Assembly (NCBI GenBank): GCA_030549495.1
Contig: JAUIRK010000923.1
Location: 310,001 to 374,000 of the forward strand
Direction of reading: 5' to 3'
DNA from: Nectonema munidae
Lineage: Eukaryota > Nematomorpha > Nectonematoida > Nectonematidae
Length of the DNA stretch: 64,000 nt
The notes beneath the pieces were generated by a model. The model was not told the origin of the DNA. It saw nothing but the letters and a program-made list of their open reading frames with translations, and did not search any database. The first letter of the stretch is position 1; the number at the start of each line of letters is the position of its first letter. Below, piece by piece: positions 1-12,800 of this stretch. Both the position numbers and the translations under genes were made by a program.

Positions 1-374
1 AAAATTAAACGTATAATAGAAAAGTAAAATTTAATTGACGAGATGTCATGCGGTGAAATGTTGCAAAACAATGAAAAAAAAATTTTCATAAAAATGATCA
101 TTTCTAGTTTGTCTGAGATTTGGGGGCATTGAAATTTCTAGTAGCTCCCTCTCCCAATCCACTCAATATGGCTCGATATAGCTCTAGCTCCTTCAAAAGG
201 ATCTGTCTGTTTGGAAATGTTACTTGATAGATAAGATAACTTTTTAAAATAAATTTAATAAGTGTTTGATTTGTAATAGAACTTGATTTTTAATTTTGTA
301 GTTCATATAATTGTTTCCGATAGTACAAATGATTTTAAATATTATCTCAACAAAAAGAAAACACTAAAACTTTG
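1..374. other. AT-rich DNA upstream of first recognised exon
   Basis: No convincing coding, repeat or promoter signal. A short frame beginning at the ATG near position 43 runs about 29 codons, but it has no recognisable content and no clear splice site, so it is not called. The 5' end of the helicase gene could lie here or outside the window. Confidence 0.4.
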
Positions 375-539
375 ATTCAAATAAATTTTCGACCACACTC
401 TTCTTCATATGAAATCTAGCGTTACAAGAAAGGAAAAGAAGGAATAGCGGATATGCGATAATGGTGCTTTCTTGTTTTTACTTTTGCAACGACAGATTTG
501 ATCTGAAGAAGACCAGAGTGGTCGAAAATTTATTTGAAT
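375..539. repeat. Short inverted-repeat element (MITE-like)
   Basis: The two ends are imperfect inverted repeats of about 40 bp: TTCAAATAAATTTTCGACCA at the left reappears in reverse complement at the right end. The element is about 165 bp and has no coding capacity. It sits about 70 bp before the first recognised helicase exon. No target duplication could be fixed, so the superfamily is unknown. Confidence 0.6.
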
Positions 540-607
540 ACAAGTTTTACTCTTTTCTACTTGTTTGCCTCTTCTAACTTTTATTTTTGACATTTATTTA
601 CTTGAAG

Positions 608-837
608 CTGAAGAATGAGTTCCATTTTTTGGAAGATGTTTATCCGCTTACTGGACGTTCTTTTACTTTCCACCATGCTCTCAATCGCTTGAATTCATAT
701 GTCAATCTTGAAAGGCATGAAGATAAAGTTAATGAACTAAATGCGCACTTGAGAGTGTGTGAAGAAAGAGTGCTTAATTCGGATCACAACGCCAACATTC
801 AAGCATTGCGCAAATCAATGCCTATTTTTGCGTTTAG
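608..837 (+). CDS. Helicase exon 1 (N-terminal segment)
   Basis: Open frame ending in KSMPIFAFR, the short segment that precedes the ATPase core in DExH helicases (compare 'SLPIF' in relatives). The donor is TTTAG|GTAACT, phase 2, which joins exactly to exon 2 to give FR-DEIIKSIEDNQ. The left edge is uncertain: AG acceptors before 608 or 614 both keep the frame, and no start ATG lies in this frame. An upstream exon is therefore likely. The segment is mostly charged and helical; no R3H domain could be recognised. Confidence 0.6.
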
Positions 838-3800
838 GTAACTCTGTTCCTTTTTCTCTTTGCTTGTATGTCTTTCCCATCACACAATTTTTGCAGTCTT
901 ATTTCGTACGTTTTTTAATAGAATGATCACTACCAACAATATATTATACAGTAAGCCCTCTGAAATACGACTTTATTTTTACACCGCTCTTAAACGACTT
1001 GTCTAATCCCTCACATACGACATCAATTTAAAATGTAGATATATTATGTATTGCGAATACATTTTTATTCTATATCTCATGCTAATCATTTTTCTAAAAA
1101 CATTAATTAAAGTTAGTATTATTTTCAATCAATTTTCACTTTTTAAAGTTTTTCATTTCAATAGGATTGATCTTGATGTTAATTTATGCATATTTAATCA
1201 AATTATGTTTTATTTATTTCTTATATAAGATAACTTCTTTATTTTCAATAAAGTAATTCTGTCATGAGGTTATCAAAAAAGGCATAATTTTTGTTTAACC
1301 CCTCTGTAGCGCCTTCTTCTCAAATACGACTTTTTAAATGTGGCTGGATGATTGGTCGTATCTGAGAGGGTCTACTGTATATCAGATTAATGTATAGTGG
1401 ATAAATTCAAATTTCTTAAATATTCACTTCTGGTGTCAATGACCCTCTCTCAACTTTACTTCGGATGGAAATCAGCACCATCATTGTACTCTATATAGAA
1501 ATAAAGGATAAATTTATTGATGTGTCAATAAGCAAAATAATCAAAGAAAAAATTTGCCTCCATAAAAAAGAAGAGGAAAAGAATTTATTTTTATAAAAAA
1601 ATCAAATTGATAAAACTGGTTCCAATAAAATAATATTATAGAATTATATATATTATATTTGATGTTTATGATAGGGTATATCTAAAACCTATGGCATAAG
1701 GGTGAGGAGCATTTTCAAATTTACAAATTATTTGTATTTTGAAAGTTATAAGAAATATTTTCCAAATAGAATGAAACTTCTTTATATGGAACACTCTAAG
1801 TCAGTTGTTCCCAACCGGGGATCCATGGACCCCTAGGGGTCCATAGAAGAATTTCAAAGGGTCCATGGAAATTCTACTTCAAACTACTTATGCTGAATCT
1901 CCTTTAATATACTTCTATTTTCCAAATCAATATAAATATATATATTTACAGCTTTTTTAAATAAATATTTTCTTCCCTTTTTTAAAGTTTCATATTTTGA
2001 ATCTTTATATATCCTTTTTATAAAAAAAGGTGGTTATACTACAGCTAATCGGCTTTTTAGCTACTCATCTCATACTTAAATCTTCCTCGCATTCTCACTA
2101 ATGAAGATTACTGAACGAGTTTTCTACTGTATTGGATTAATCGTGAACAATAAAATCCAAATCGCTTAGTGGTTGGAGAATTAATCAATTGCTGCTCATG
2201 AATTAAACTCTTTCTATAATAAATTACTTAGTTACAATATTTTTGAAAAATTTATATTTTAATTGGAAAAAAATTTTATTCACATTTTATGTCAGGCTTT
2301 ACGCTTTCTCTGATTTCATATGAATAAGCATACGATTTAATCAGATGACTAGAATCATTTTTTGCATAAAAATCTTTGATTATTTTTGTTGGCTCAAACT
2401 ATTCAGTTGTAGGGGTCCACAGGTAAAAAAGTGACTGGAAAAGTGGGAACGGGATAAAAAAGGTTGGGAACCACTGCTCTAAGGACTGAGCGGGTTTCAA
2501 TACAAGAAAGCGCACAGCCTGTAGTTTTTCCAGATCAGTATTAATTCTTTATTAATAGTTGGCATGCGTTAACCTTTTAAGAGATGAAATTATCAAGAGC
2601 ATAGAAGACAACCAATATACCCTGATAACTGGCTCCACTGGATCCGGCAAATCTACTCAAGTCCCGCAGTACCTTCTGGAACACTTCGCCAAGAACGGAA
2701 GAGGAAGCGAGTGCAATATCGTGTTTTGTCAGCCACGCCGTATTAGCACTGTCAGCATTGCAAACAGGGTGGCCTTGGAGCGAAACGAGTCTATCGGCGA
2801 TACAATCGGATACCAGATTCGCCTGCACCAAATTCTTCCCAAGAATCCTTTTAGCTGTTTGTTCTGCACATCTGGTGTCATACTCCGCAAGTTCGCAGAC
2901 TCTTTCAACTTCGACAGTATGCATTCATTGACTTATCTCCTATATTTAGCCTAAAATAGTTGCTGGTCGTACGAAGTAGTGATATATGGGAGGGATATCA
3001 GATATGAATGTCAATCATGAAATTGTAATCTAGCGGATACGAATATTTTTCATTGTAAATAAAAAGAAACTTTTGTATCACAATTACAAATCATCAGCAG
3101 TAAACATATGTGTATATATGCGAGCAGCGTTGGTATGCGATTGTCGCAGTCCAACATTTAGGATAGCGTTGTATGCCCTTGACTTTGATTTGGATGACAA
3201 TAATTAGGGTACTTTAAATATTTAATAGTGTTGTACACAAATTGTCCAACCACATTTTATCTACCGCATATACTTGAATATAAACCGATCTTGCGTATAA
3301 GTTGATGGTAAATTTCAACCTAAATTCTAGGAAAATCGATGAACTCGAGTATACGTCCAACTATAATGCTCCCTTTTCTACAGAAAAATGTTCACCCTAT
3401 TTTTCGCCCAAAATTGGCTGAAACTAAAACAAACAAGGCGCTATTTGATTTAACTTAGCTGGATTCGTTGAACAGCTGTTGTGCTAGTTTCTTACTCATG
3501 ATATCATCATGGGGGGGGGGGGTCTTCATCCAACACATCTTGATAGTCTTGTTCCTGATCTTGCCAAAGAATGTCATCTTCTGTGGCGTCCATGACATTG
3601 CTGATTCCACACTTCTTAAAAGAGTATTGTACCATCTCTAGCTCAATCTCTTCCCATGCAGTCTTTACCCATTCTGCCACTTTCACCAAACTTGGCCTCT
3701 TGAGATTTCCGGTATTGGTGACTGGTGCTTCACCACTGGCCAGCCATTGTCCCCAATGGTTGTGAAGGTGATCCTTGAATGGTTTATTCAACCTTACATC

Positions 3801-6800
3801 GAGTGGTGGCAAAACACAGGTGTAAGCCCGCCAGGTATGATAGCAAGATCTGTGTTGTATCCTCGTTGGGTGGGGTTTTTGACGTCATCGATTAAGTGTG
3901 CACGAAATGAACCCTACACCATGAGTCTGCACTGCTGAAGCTGTCCCCCAGGACAAACTCCTCAAACTTTCTGAGCCAAACAAACATGCTGTTAAAATGT
4001 CTGTTTAAATCTTCTACTCCGCTATCATACTGCAAAAATATTTTATTATTCTCTAAGTATGAGTATTCATTCGGAACAGAAAATCCAATGTTTCTTTTTG
4101 GAATTGGAGGATAATTAATATTTCTTTGTCTCCAGCATCTAATATTTCTATTGAGATGCTCAAATCTAGGAATTTGAGATAATGTGCATTCGTTTAAAAC
4201 TTGAACTTCACTAGAAATTATTGATCGAGCTTGATTGTGAGAAGAAGTAGATTTTTCTTTTATATTTGCACATGCAATTTTGCACTCATCCCTGCATAAG
4301 TTGAAGCGTGATTATGAACTCCAAACCTTTTAATTATTAAAATTTTTTATCTGTATGCAATCTTGCTATGCAAGCCCGATTTTCACACCTCCAATAAAAT
4401 TTTGACTTATTTGCATTTTCTTTATTTTTAGTGTAAATAAAATTCTCTTCATCAATCACTTTGTTCTTTCCTTTCTCTGATAATATAAATTTACAAGTGG
4501 ACATTTTAATTATTTGGCAAGTAAACAGATAAAATGTTAAATTTTTTTATAATAAAATATATTCTGCAAATAAAGTAAAAATTTATAGATTTTTAATAAA
4601 TAAAAAAAAAGTGTGCTATATGTATAGAAGAAAAATTAGAAAAAAATATATCTTTCTCAACTTAGTTTAAAAATTAAGTAACTTGAAAGCTAAAAAACAA
4701 TAATTAAAATAAAACATATTTTTGAAACTTATTTAAAATTTAAAATTTCAAAGGTTGAAAATAATGAGATTGAAATATTTATGAAATTTTAGAGACGAAT
4801 TGACCGACGGCAAATTGTCCTGAGGACGAATTGTCACGGGACAAACTGTCCCACGACGAATTAACCGGGGGCGAATTGTCCTAGCGCCATTTATATGATA
4901 TATAACGTTATGTAGTGAAAAAATTTATAATATTATGATATAAAATCAGTGTATATATGTATGTGTGAGTGTGGAATAGGGCATGAGTTCTCAACTTTTT
5001 TCTTAACATGGCCCTTTTTTGCTTAAAAAACTTTGTATGGCCCCCATGAAATTTCAAGTGAATACTTTTTTTTATTTTGCTTAATTGCTTACAGGTCTGG
5101 GAAAACCTGCAGAATTTGAATAAAATTAATATAACCGTATGATTCAAAAAAACAACCACAACTTTTTCAACATTTGTAATGTCTATAAGTTTTTGTTGCT
5201 GTTGAAATTAGTTCTGGACTATCTTGTTTCTCAAAATAAATATCTTCTATTTTATATCGACAATATTGATTCTTTTAATTAAAAAAAGTATGAAATTAAC
5301 TTTTGAAAAGATTGGATTTTTTGCGTATAAAGTGGAATTTTTATTGCATCTTATGAATTTTATTCACATGTATATGTGAATATGTATGTATGCTCGTACT
5401 GTACAATATAAATAATTTCAACATATTAATGTGATTCCTGTGATTGATGCCCGGCTACAATTTGTTCAATGTTTGGTGTCAAAGTCGTAAGTGAAAGACG
5501 CAAATCACCTCTTTTTTCTACATCAAGACGGTTTCTACTTTTTGATAGAAGATGCATAACTCGACTAAAACCGGTCTCCACTAAATTTGTCGCTCATCCA
5601 AAGATTTTGATACCCACCATACTTGAATCTTAAATTTGCCGTAATATCATTTTGAAGTTTGATTAAACTTTCTTGCAAATTTAAATCAATTTCAGATGAG
5701 TGGACAATGAAGGGGTCAGCAAACCAAGTTGGAATGTTCAACTGAATCAAATCATGAAATCGATGTTCCATTTCAATTTCTAAATTTTCAAATGATCAAC
5801 ATATACAATTATATCATCTGAAGACAGTTCCTCAGATATCGTTTTCAAAGAGGGAAATTGTATGAACTCTTTTTTAGATACAACTTCAACTTTTTGATGA
5901 ATGTTGTAATGGCTTCTTTGCACGTAAACAAAGTAGATTCAGACCGTATATTGAGTTTATCAAATATATCTGACAAATAATAAATATCATTCTTTGCTTC
6001 TACGAGTTTTTCTGAAATCTCTGTTTTATTTAGAAAAGTTAAAACTGTGTCCCAAGGAGCAACGAAACGTTGCAAACAGTTACCTTTCGACAACAAAATG
6101 AGCCTTGAAAGTCATCGTCATTACTCTCACATGGTTGTTGAAAAAGTCAGTCTTGTAATCCATTTTTTTATTGAGTTAACAGCTTTTATAACTGAAGCAA
6201 GTGCCTCATTCAGACGTCCAGAGAGATTTTTTAGCTATAAGGTATTGGCGGTGCACAACACAGTGAACAAACACTACATCAGGAACAAAAATTTTCAAAT
6301 AAGCCTTGAATCTTCGATATTTCCCAACCATAGAAGCAGCACCATCCGTTGAACAAGCTACGGTGTTCTATAAGAATATTATTTTCTTCGAAATAAATCT
6401 TCAAGGTATTGAAAATTGTTTCACCTTTGCAATCGCTTTTTAACTTTAAAGCAAACAAAAATTCTTTACATAAATGACTATTATCGAGGAATCTCACGAA
6501 CGTCATCAGAACTGCAGAATTATCAGAAAGTGTTGATTCATCTATTTGAAGTTTTATGATTAATTGATTTTCAACATCAACTGCCATTCATCAATACGAC
6601 GCAATACAGATGAGTTGCTCAAAGGAATTAAGCTTGCCACTTTTTAAGGATTCTGACACAAACCCGTTGAAAGCACTATATTTATTGCAGGTATAATCAA
6701 TTTTTCTCCAATATTATGCGACTTACTAGTTTTTGCTATTAAGTGTGCCATTTCATAGTAAGCTAGCAACCCTTTATCCATCTTGAGAGTTTTCCTGGTA

Positions 6801-9800
6801 AACATTTTATCTACTGTAATTCTTCTTTCAAACTCATCATCTCGCAATCTTTAAAAAAAAACAAGTCGTTTGTTCATTTTATCTTTGTGCGCAGTTTGGA
6901 AATGCTTTTTTAGTTTGATTGAACGCATACTTTCATTTGATAAAGTTGTTTTACAAAGTAAGCACATGGGCAATCTTGTGGTGATTTAATAAAAGCATAT
7001 GCGAGGTATTCTTCAGAATATTGTCTGCACTTTTTTTTTAGTTATGAGGGACATCTTATCTTAAAAAATAATTCATATATAAAATAATCTTTTAATTAGC
7101 TTTACTTGCATAATTTGCAAAAAAAAGCGATAGATAAAAAAATGAAACATAATTTTTTATTCGATCAAAAATTTTCATTATCCAACCTCTAAAAATGATT
7201 GAAAAAATGTATAAAAATTAAAGTTTAAAATGAAACTTCTTTTTCAAAAAATAATTAGTTGTGTCTATTAAGTCTGTGTGAAGAAATACTAATTAGCATC
7301 GATACAGTGAAGTTCTTTATATTAGTGTCTATTTCAGTGTATAAACCTCCAAATATCAATAATTTTTTTATCCAAATGAGTTTTTAAATAAAAAATCTAG
7401 CAAATAAATATAACTTAATAAGTTCAGTATTTTCATTTCTTAGCATTCATTTTTGCGTCAACAAATATGCACGAATAATAAGCAGCAATAGTGAAAATTG
7501 AAAGGGCGGAAAAAAGAGTATTCAACAAAAGACTTACTAATTGAGATGATATCAACTTTAATGCACTTCAAAGTAGTTCAGTAGAGAGAAGTTGCTATAT
7601 GTGTGAAAAATTACTATTTTTGTATAACTATAGAAAATCAATAAATGCTTTTTAGACAGAAGAATGAGGATCTCAGAGAATCGCACTACGTCATTCAACA
7701 CTGTAAAAATTAATCAATGAAATCCTTTGACAGAATAATACGCATATACTAGTTTTTGACAGCACACTCTTTCTCTCTTTCTTTCTCAGATACATGCAAC
7801 ATATACATTTTATGTTGAACGATTTTATTTTCAACATGCTGATATATTCAATAAACGCCTATTTTGTACCTATAGAATTTTCACTTGTGACACTCTTTAA
7901 ATTTCCTGTGGCTCCCTAAAAATTTCTTGTGGCCCCCTGGGGGCCATATGGCCCCTGTTGAGAAACACTGGAATAGAGTGTAGCATATATTCAGTTTTTT
8001 TTATTGAATGGATTATATAGTATGGTGGGATATGTATTGTATATATATACTTGAAAGTTGTATTTTATTGAAGTTGTAAAATAAACATTGACACTTACTC
8101 GCCTTCTACGAGATATAGGCATACAATAGAATTGTTCTTGTCCAATTCTGTACTACAAACATTTCTTATATACTACACCCAATTCCACACTTAACCTACA
8201 TATCATAATCATCTTATAAACTCTCCTATAAAAGTTATAAATTAATGTGAAATGGGGGAAATTATTTGTGGATTAATTGGCCATTTATCGATTTAAGCAT
8301 TGATGAATTTATCAATCACTAAAAAAGGTAATTTCCTGAAATTTTCCTTCTTTTTCTAAATATCTTTTAACACATGTGTTTCTTTTGATGCAAGAACAGC
8401 TATCAGTCACTTCATCATTGACGAGGCGCACAACGACAGCATCGAGTCCAATCTCATCCTCTACACCATCAAAAAGTTGGCACATTTTAATCCACACATT
8501 CGAATTGTGCTCCTAACCGCTTCATCCGACATACAAATCCTTTCTAAGTGAGAAAACAGCTTTTATTAACTACGAATCTGTGAAAACGCGTTTGCTTGCT
8601 GATATCATCAGGGTGGATCAAATACTGATTTTTGAAATTGCAATACATGTATAAAAATATTTTTAAACCGCTACTTTTAGATCAATAATATAAATTTATA
8701 ACTTCAGAAACCTTTGACAGGAGGTTGAGATTTTAAATGTTGGTTTTTAAATTTTTCATATCATATGCACTGTATTGTGAAAGCTAAACCATATATTTAA
8801 TGACCGCCAAACCTCTTGATAAATGTCATTTTTTTATTAAATATCGTGGTGCCCTTTTGCCAATCTTTTCTCTTGTGATTCCAGTAATTTTATCATTTTT
8901 GTTACATTTAACGCTCTGAAGGACAATATTATGATTAAATTGTCTTACTTATCTTTTTGCAGTAATTAATAGGGATAAACATTTTAAGCTTTAAATTATA
9001 GAGTTCTTATGTAGTTATGTGCTATAAAAAATATTCGCCTCGCTCAAAAATGCATGGGCTTTTCTTCAAATGTGGCTACATTACTGCTCAAATTTGCATT
9101 ATTATTTAATTATTGATTTTAAATATTCATTCTAAGACTTAACCTAACAAGAAAAGTAATATTGAAAATCTACTCAGAAGACAAACTCCTCATCCCCGCA
9201 TTAAGAACGAAAATAAACAGTCTTTTCAAAAATACCATTTATAAGAGACAAAATTTTTATTTTTTTAGAATAAAACTGAAAAAGATAGAATAGAATCGCA
9301 AAAAAGATAAAATAGAATTAAAAATAGTATATGTGTATATGGTTTTATTTTAATTTGAAACTTTATTATGATCACTTTTTTGTGGGAATTTATTCAATGA
9401 TGAGTTTTTATATTGCTTCATTATATCATCGCTTTTAGATTGCGATTTTTTATTATTACACTACTCTCATCCATTTTAAGGTACTTTCATAAACCCAACC
9501 ACATTTTTATCACTCAAAAATTGTTTCCAATAAAATCATACTTTCTGGAGGATATTCAAAAAGAATTCAATCTTTCAAACGAACTTGGCATGTCTAAAAA
9601 CAAGCTAGTGATTTGGGTATGATAATTTTGACTACGTTTTTTTTTTACCATTTTTCATTTCGCCTAAGTTTTGACAAAAATTGTAATTATATTTCAGCAA
9701 TCAGCATGTACTTAATACATTCTGGGATTTTTGTTTGCACTTGTTAATGATTGAAATGATAATATAGTATCAAAAGTCTCACCGAATTGATTTTATTTCG

Positions 9801-12800
9801 AAAATGAAATGATAGTTATGTCAAGTTTGGTTTACCCATGTCAGTCGAGATAGCGTAGACTGCGTACAATGCTTGCACTCAGTGCCCGCGCTACCTATAT
9901 AATTGGGTCACGTGCCCCCCCCCCCCCCCCCCCCCTGTATTAATCTTTGCCCCCCCCTCCTCCCCCCCCCCCCCAATTTTTGGTTTTGCCCCATGCACTT
10001 TTTAAAGGAAAATAAATAAGCAAAAATTGTACACAATAATCTTATATAAATACTGGTGTATGTGTATGTATAATATGAGATTTCTATAGGCTTTTATACA
10101 GAAGTACTTCATGCTTTTCAGCAAAGTAATATAGGATATAAAGTAATATAGGAAATAATTTTTTTGCAAATGTGTTTCTTTGCCCCATTTCAGCCCCCCC
10201 CCCCCCCTCCCCCTTGAAATTTTGCTTTAGCGCGGGCACTGCTTGCACTTCTAGGTCACGTGACTGGGCGTTTTATGTAGGGACACTTTGTCGAACAGAC
10301 ATATCCTCGAATGGACATTTAATCAAACAGCCTTTTTGCGGAACGAAGTTATCAACCAAAAGCTTTTTGTTTTTTATATTGTTTTTCAGGCAAATAGGTA
10401 ATTGCTCAATTATAATATATAAATGGGATTACCCTTTTACTAATTAATACTTTTCTAATTAATTAATTAATAAAATTAATATTAATTAATTTTTACTTTT
10501 TAATAATTCATTAGTGGAATTTTGGACACGAGCTTTTAGCAATTTGGTTAGTTGGTGTATTTATTTTTTTACTACTTTATTTAATTACACTTATGTTTGT
10601 CCTTTATATGGTTTTTTGTCTAATTATAAAGCTTTACATCTATTCCAATAAAACCATTATATCAATCCTCAATGAAGAATGATTAATCATTTTATCGTTT
10701 TATTTTAATATATTAAAGTTCCTTTTACAAAAGTCTGAAAGAAGTAAAAGTTCTCTTTTTCTTTCACGATTATAATTTCACGGTATGTATATATATATGT
10801 CAGGGGCGCACATCCTCAAAATTATTGGGGGGCGAAATTTTGTTGCAATTTTCAAAATTAGTGGTCTGGAAATACCACGGGAGACCAAATGTTCAAGCAA
10901 TCCTTTAAAATAGAGTGTATTCAGCGCATACCTAAAGGCCTAAATTTATAAGACTACTTTAAATTTTTTTTACACAATTGGTGAATTTAAATACTATACC
11001 TCCAGCGAAAATATTTTAATTAAATTTGCATATCGAATATAGTGCGCAGAAAAAATGCCCCCAATTAAAAAGTAGGAAAAAATGCCCCAATTTACAATTA
11101 GGAAAAAATGCCCCAATTTACAATTAGGAAAAAATGCCCCAACACAAAAAATTTCAAAAAATTATTAATTAAAATTTTTAAAAAAGATATGTCAAATAAA
11201 GATTTTTGTAAAAAAAAAAGTTAACTTTTCATCTAAAACATTTAAAATTTAATTAAAGTAAACTAAAAAACTCAGCATACGACAATTTTTTAAATACAAA
11301 AAATTTTTTTTATAAAACAGCAAATATTTTTGGACTTTGTGTGTATCAGAATACATTCCCACAAATCTGCATCTTTGCTATTCTTTTCATGAACTTTATA
11401 AAGAAAAAACCCTATAGATTAAGAAATTTTAAAAATTTAGCCTTTCAAAACGGTAACAAATGAAAATATTTATATAATTAAAAAAAATCCTGAAAATCAA
11501 AAATTAGGGGGCATTTTTTTCTACTTTTTAATTGGGGCATTTTTTCTGGAGGCATTTTTACCTACAACTATCGAATATACACTAGTTTAATAAAATCCAA
11601 AATTGTTAGGGGGTGGAATAGGCTTTTCATTTGAAAAATGAAGTAGTCTACCAGGCACATTACAGGAATTGATGAAAGGATATTTGATTCATAGAGAAAA
11701 CAAATAGCTGAATGTTGGATAGTTTTATATGAGTGAATGTAATCTAAAGGCAAAGAGTCTACTAGACACCCTGCGATGTTTATATGAAAAAATGTGATTG
11801 ATTCAGGGGCAAGGGTATAAAACGAAGTTATAATTGTGCAAACAAAAATTAAAAAAAATTAAGATCGCATTATTTCATTTTACTCAGCATCATTCAAAAA
11901 TAGTTTAAAAGCTAAATTGATACAAGCTACAAAAATCTACAAAAAGTAAAATAACTGTTAACATTTTGCAATGATTTGCCTTTTATAATAACTTTTAAGG
12001 AAAAAAAGTCTATCAGAAAAAGTTATAGAGCTTCAACAAAAACTAAAAAAATTTAGAGCATAACTTAAGTTTTTTGAAAACTAATTTAACGTATCCCCTA
12101 CACTCTACAGCATACTTTATGGGTGGCATGGCAGGTTGGTTGAGATGATGGACTCAGCACGGAAGCCTCTGGATTCGATTCCTCATCGATACGAATTTGT
12201 TCATAGTTTGACATAATCGGTACATCAGTGCCGTGTCAATGAAAATACACCCGCTGCACCTTACCTTTTACTCAAAATTGAAAAATTTGCTACATAATTA
12301 ACATAAGAGAGAAAGGAAACAAAATAAACTAATAAAGTAATTTTCACTATTTTAAAATGGAACCGTCTGTTCTCAGAATAATTTCAAAATAATAGGAGGC
12401 ATAAAGAATTAGAGTTTATTTGATATTTTCAAGTTTTTATATGCAGCAAAAGCCAACGTTTAAGTAGCTAACCCTTATAATTAAAAAAATTATTCAAACT
12501 AAAGGTCGATAGACATTTCGCCCCATAGATAATTCGCCCCATAGACAATTTGCCCCCTGGACAAATTGTCTCATAGGCTATTTGTTTCATCCATCTTTGC
12601 TTATTATATGTGTAAAATTATTAAAAAATTTTATATTCTTGTTTATTTTATCTCTATTAAATTATTTCAAATTAATCAATTTATCTCTTAATTTTTTAGA
12701 ATTGTCCATGAGACAAAATGTCTTATGAAAATAACGGAGCGAATTGTCCATGAAACAAAATGTCTTATGAAAATAATGGGGCGAATTGTCCATGGGACGA

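Noticed and set aside
405-593. Open frame on the - strand beside the first exon
   Set aside because: It lies over the inverted-repeat element and exon 1 edge, and has no family content.
2577-2924. 115-codon frame on the - strand opposite helicase exon 2
   Set aside because: Shadow of the strongly coding exon on the + strand.
4795-4890. CRISPR-like short repeats
   Set aside because: Units are adjoining and degenerate without spacers, in a eukaryotic intron.
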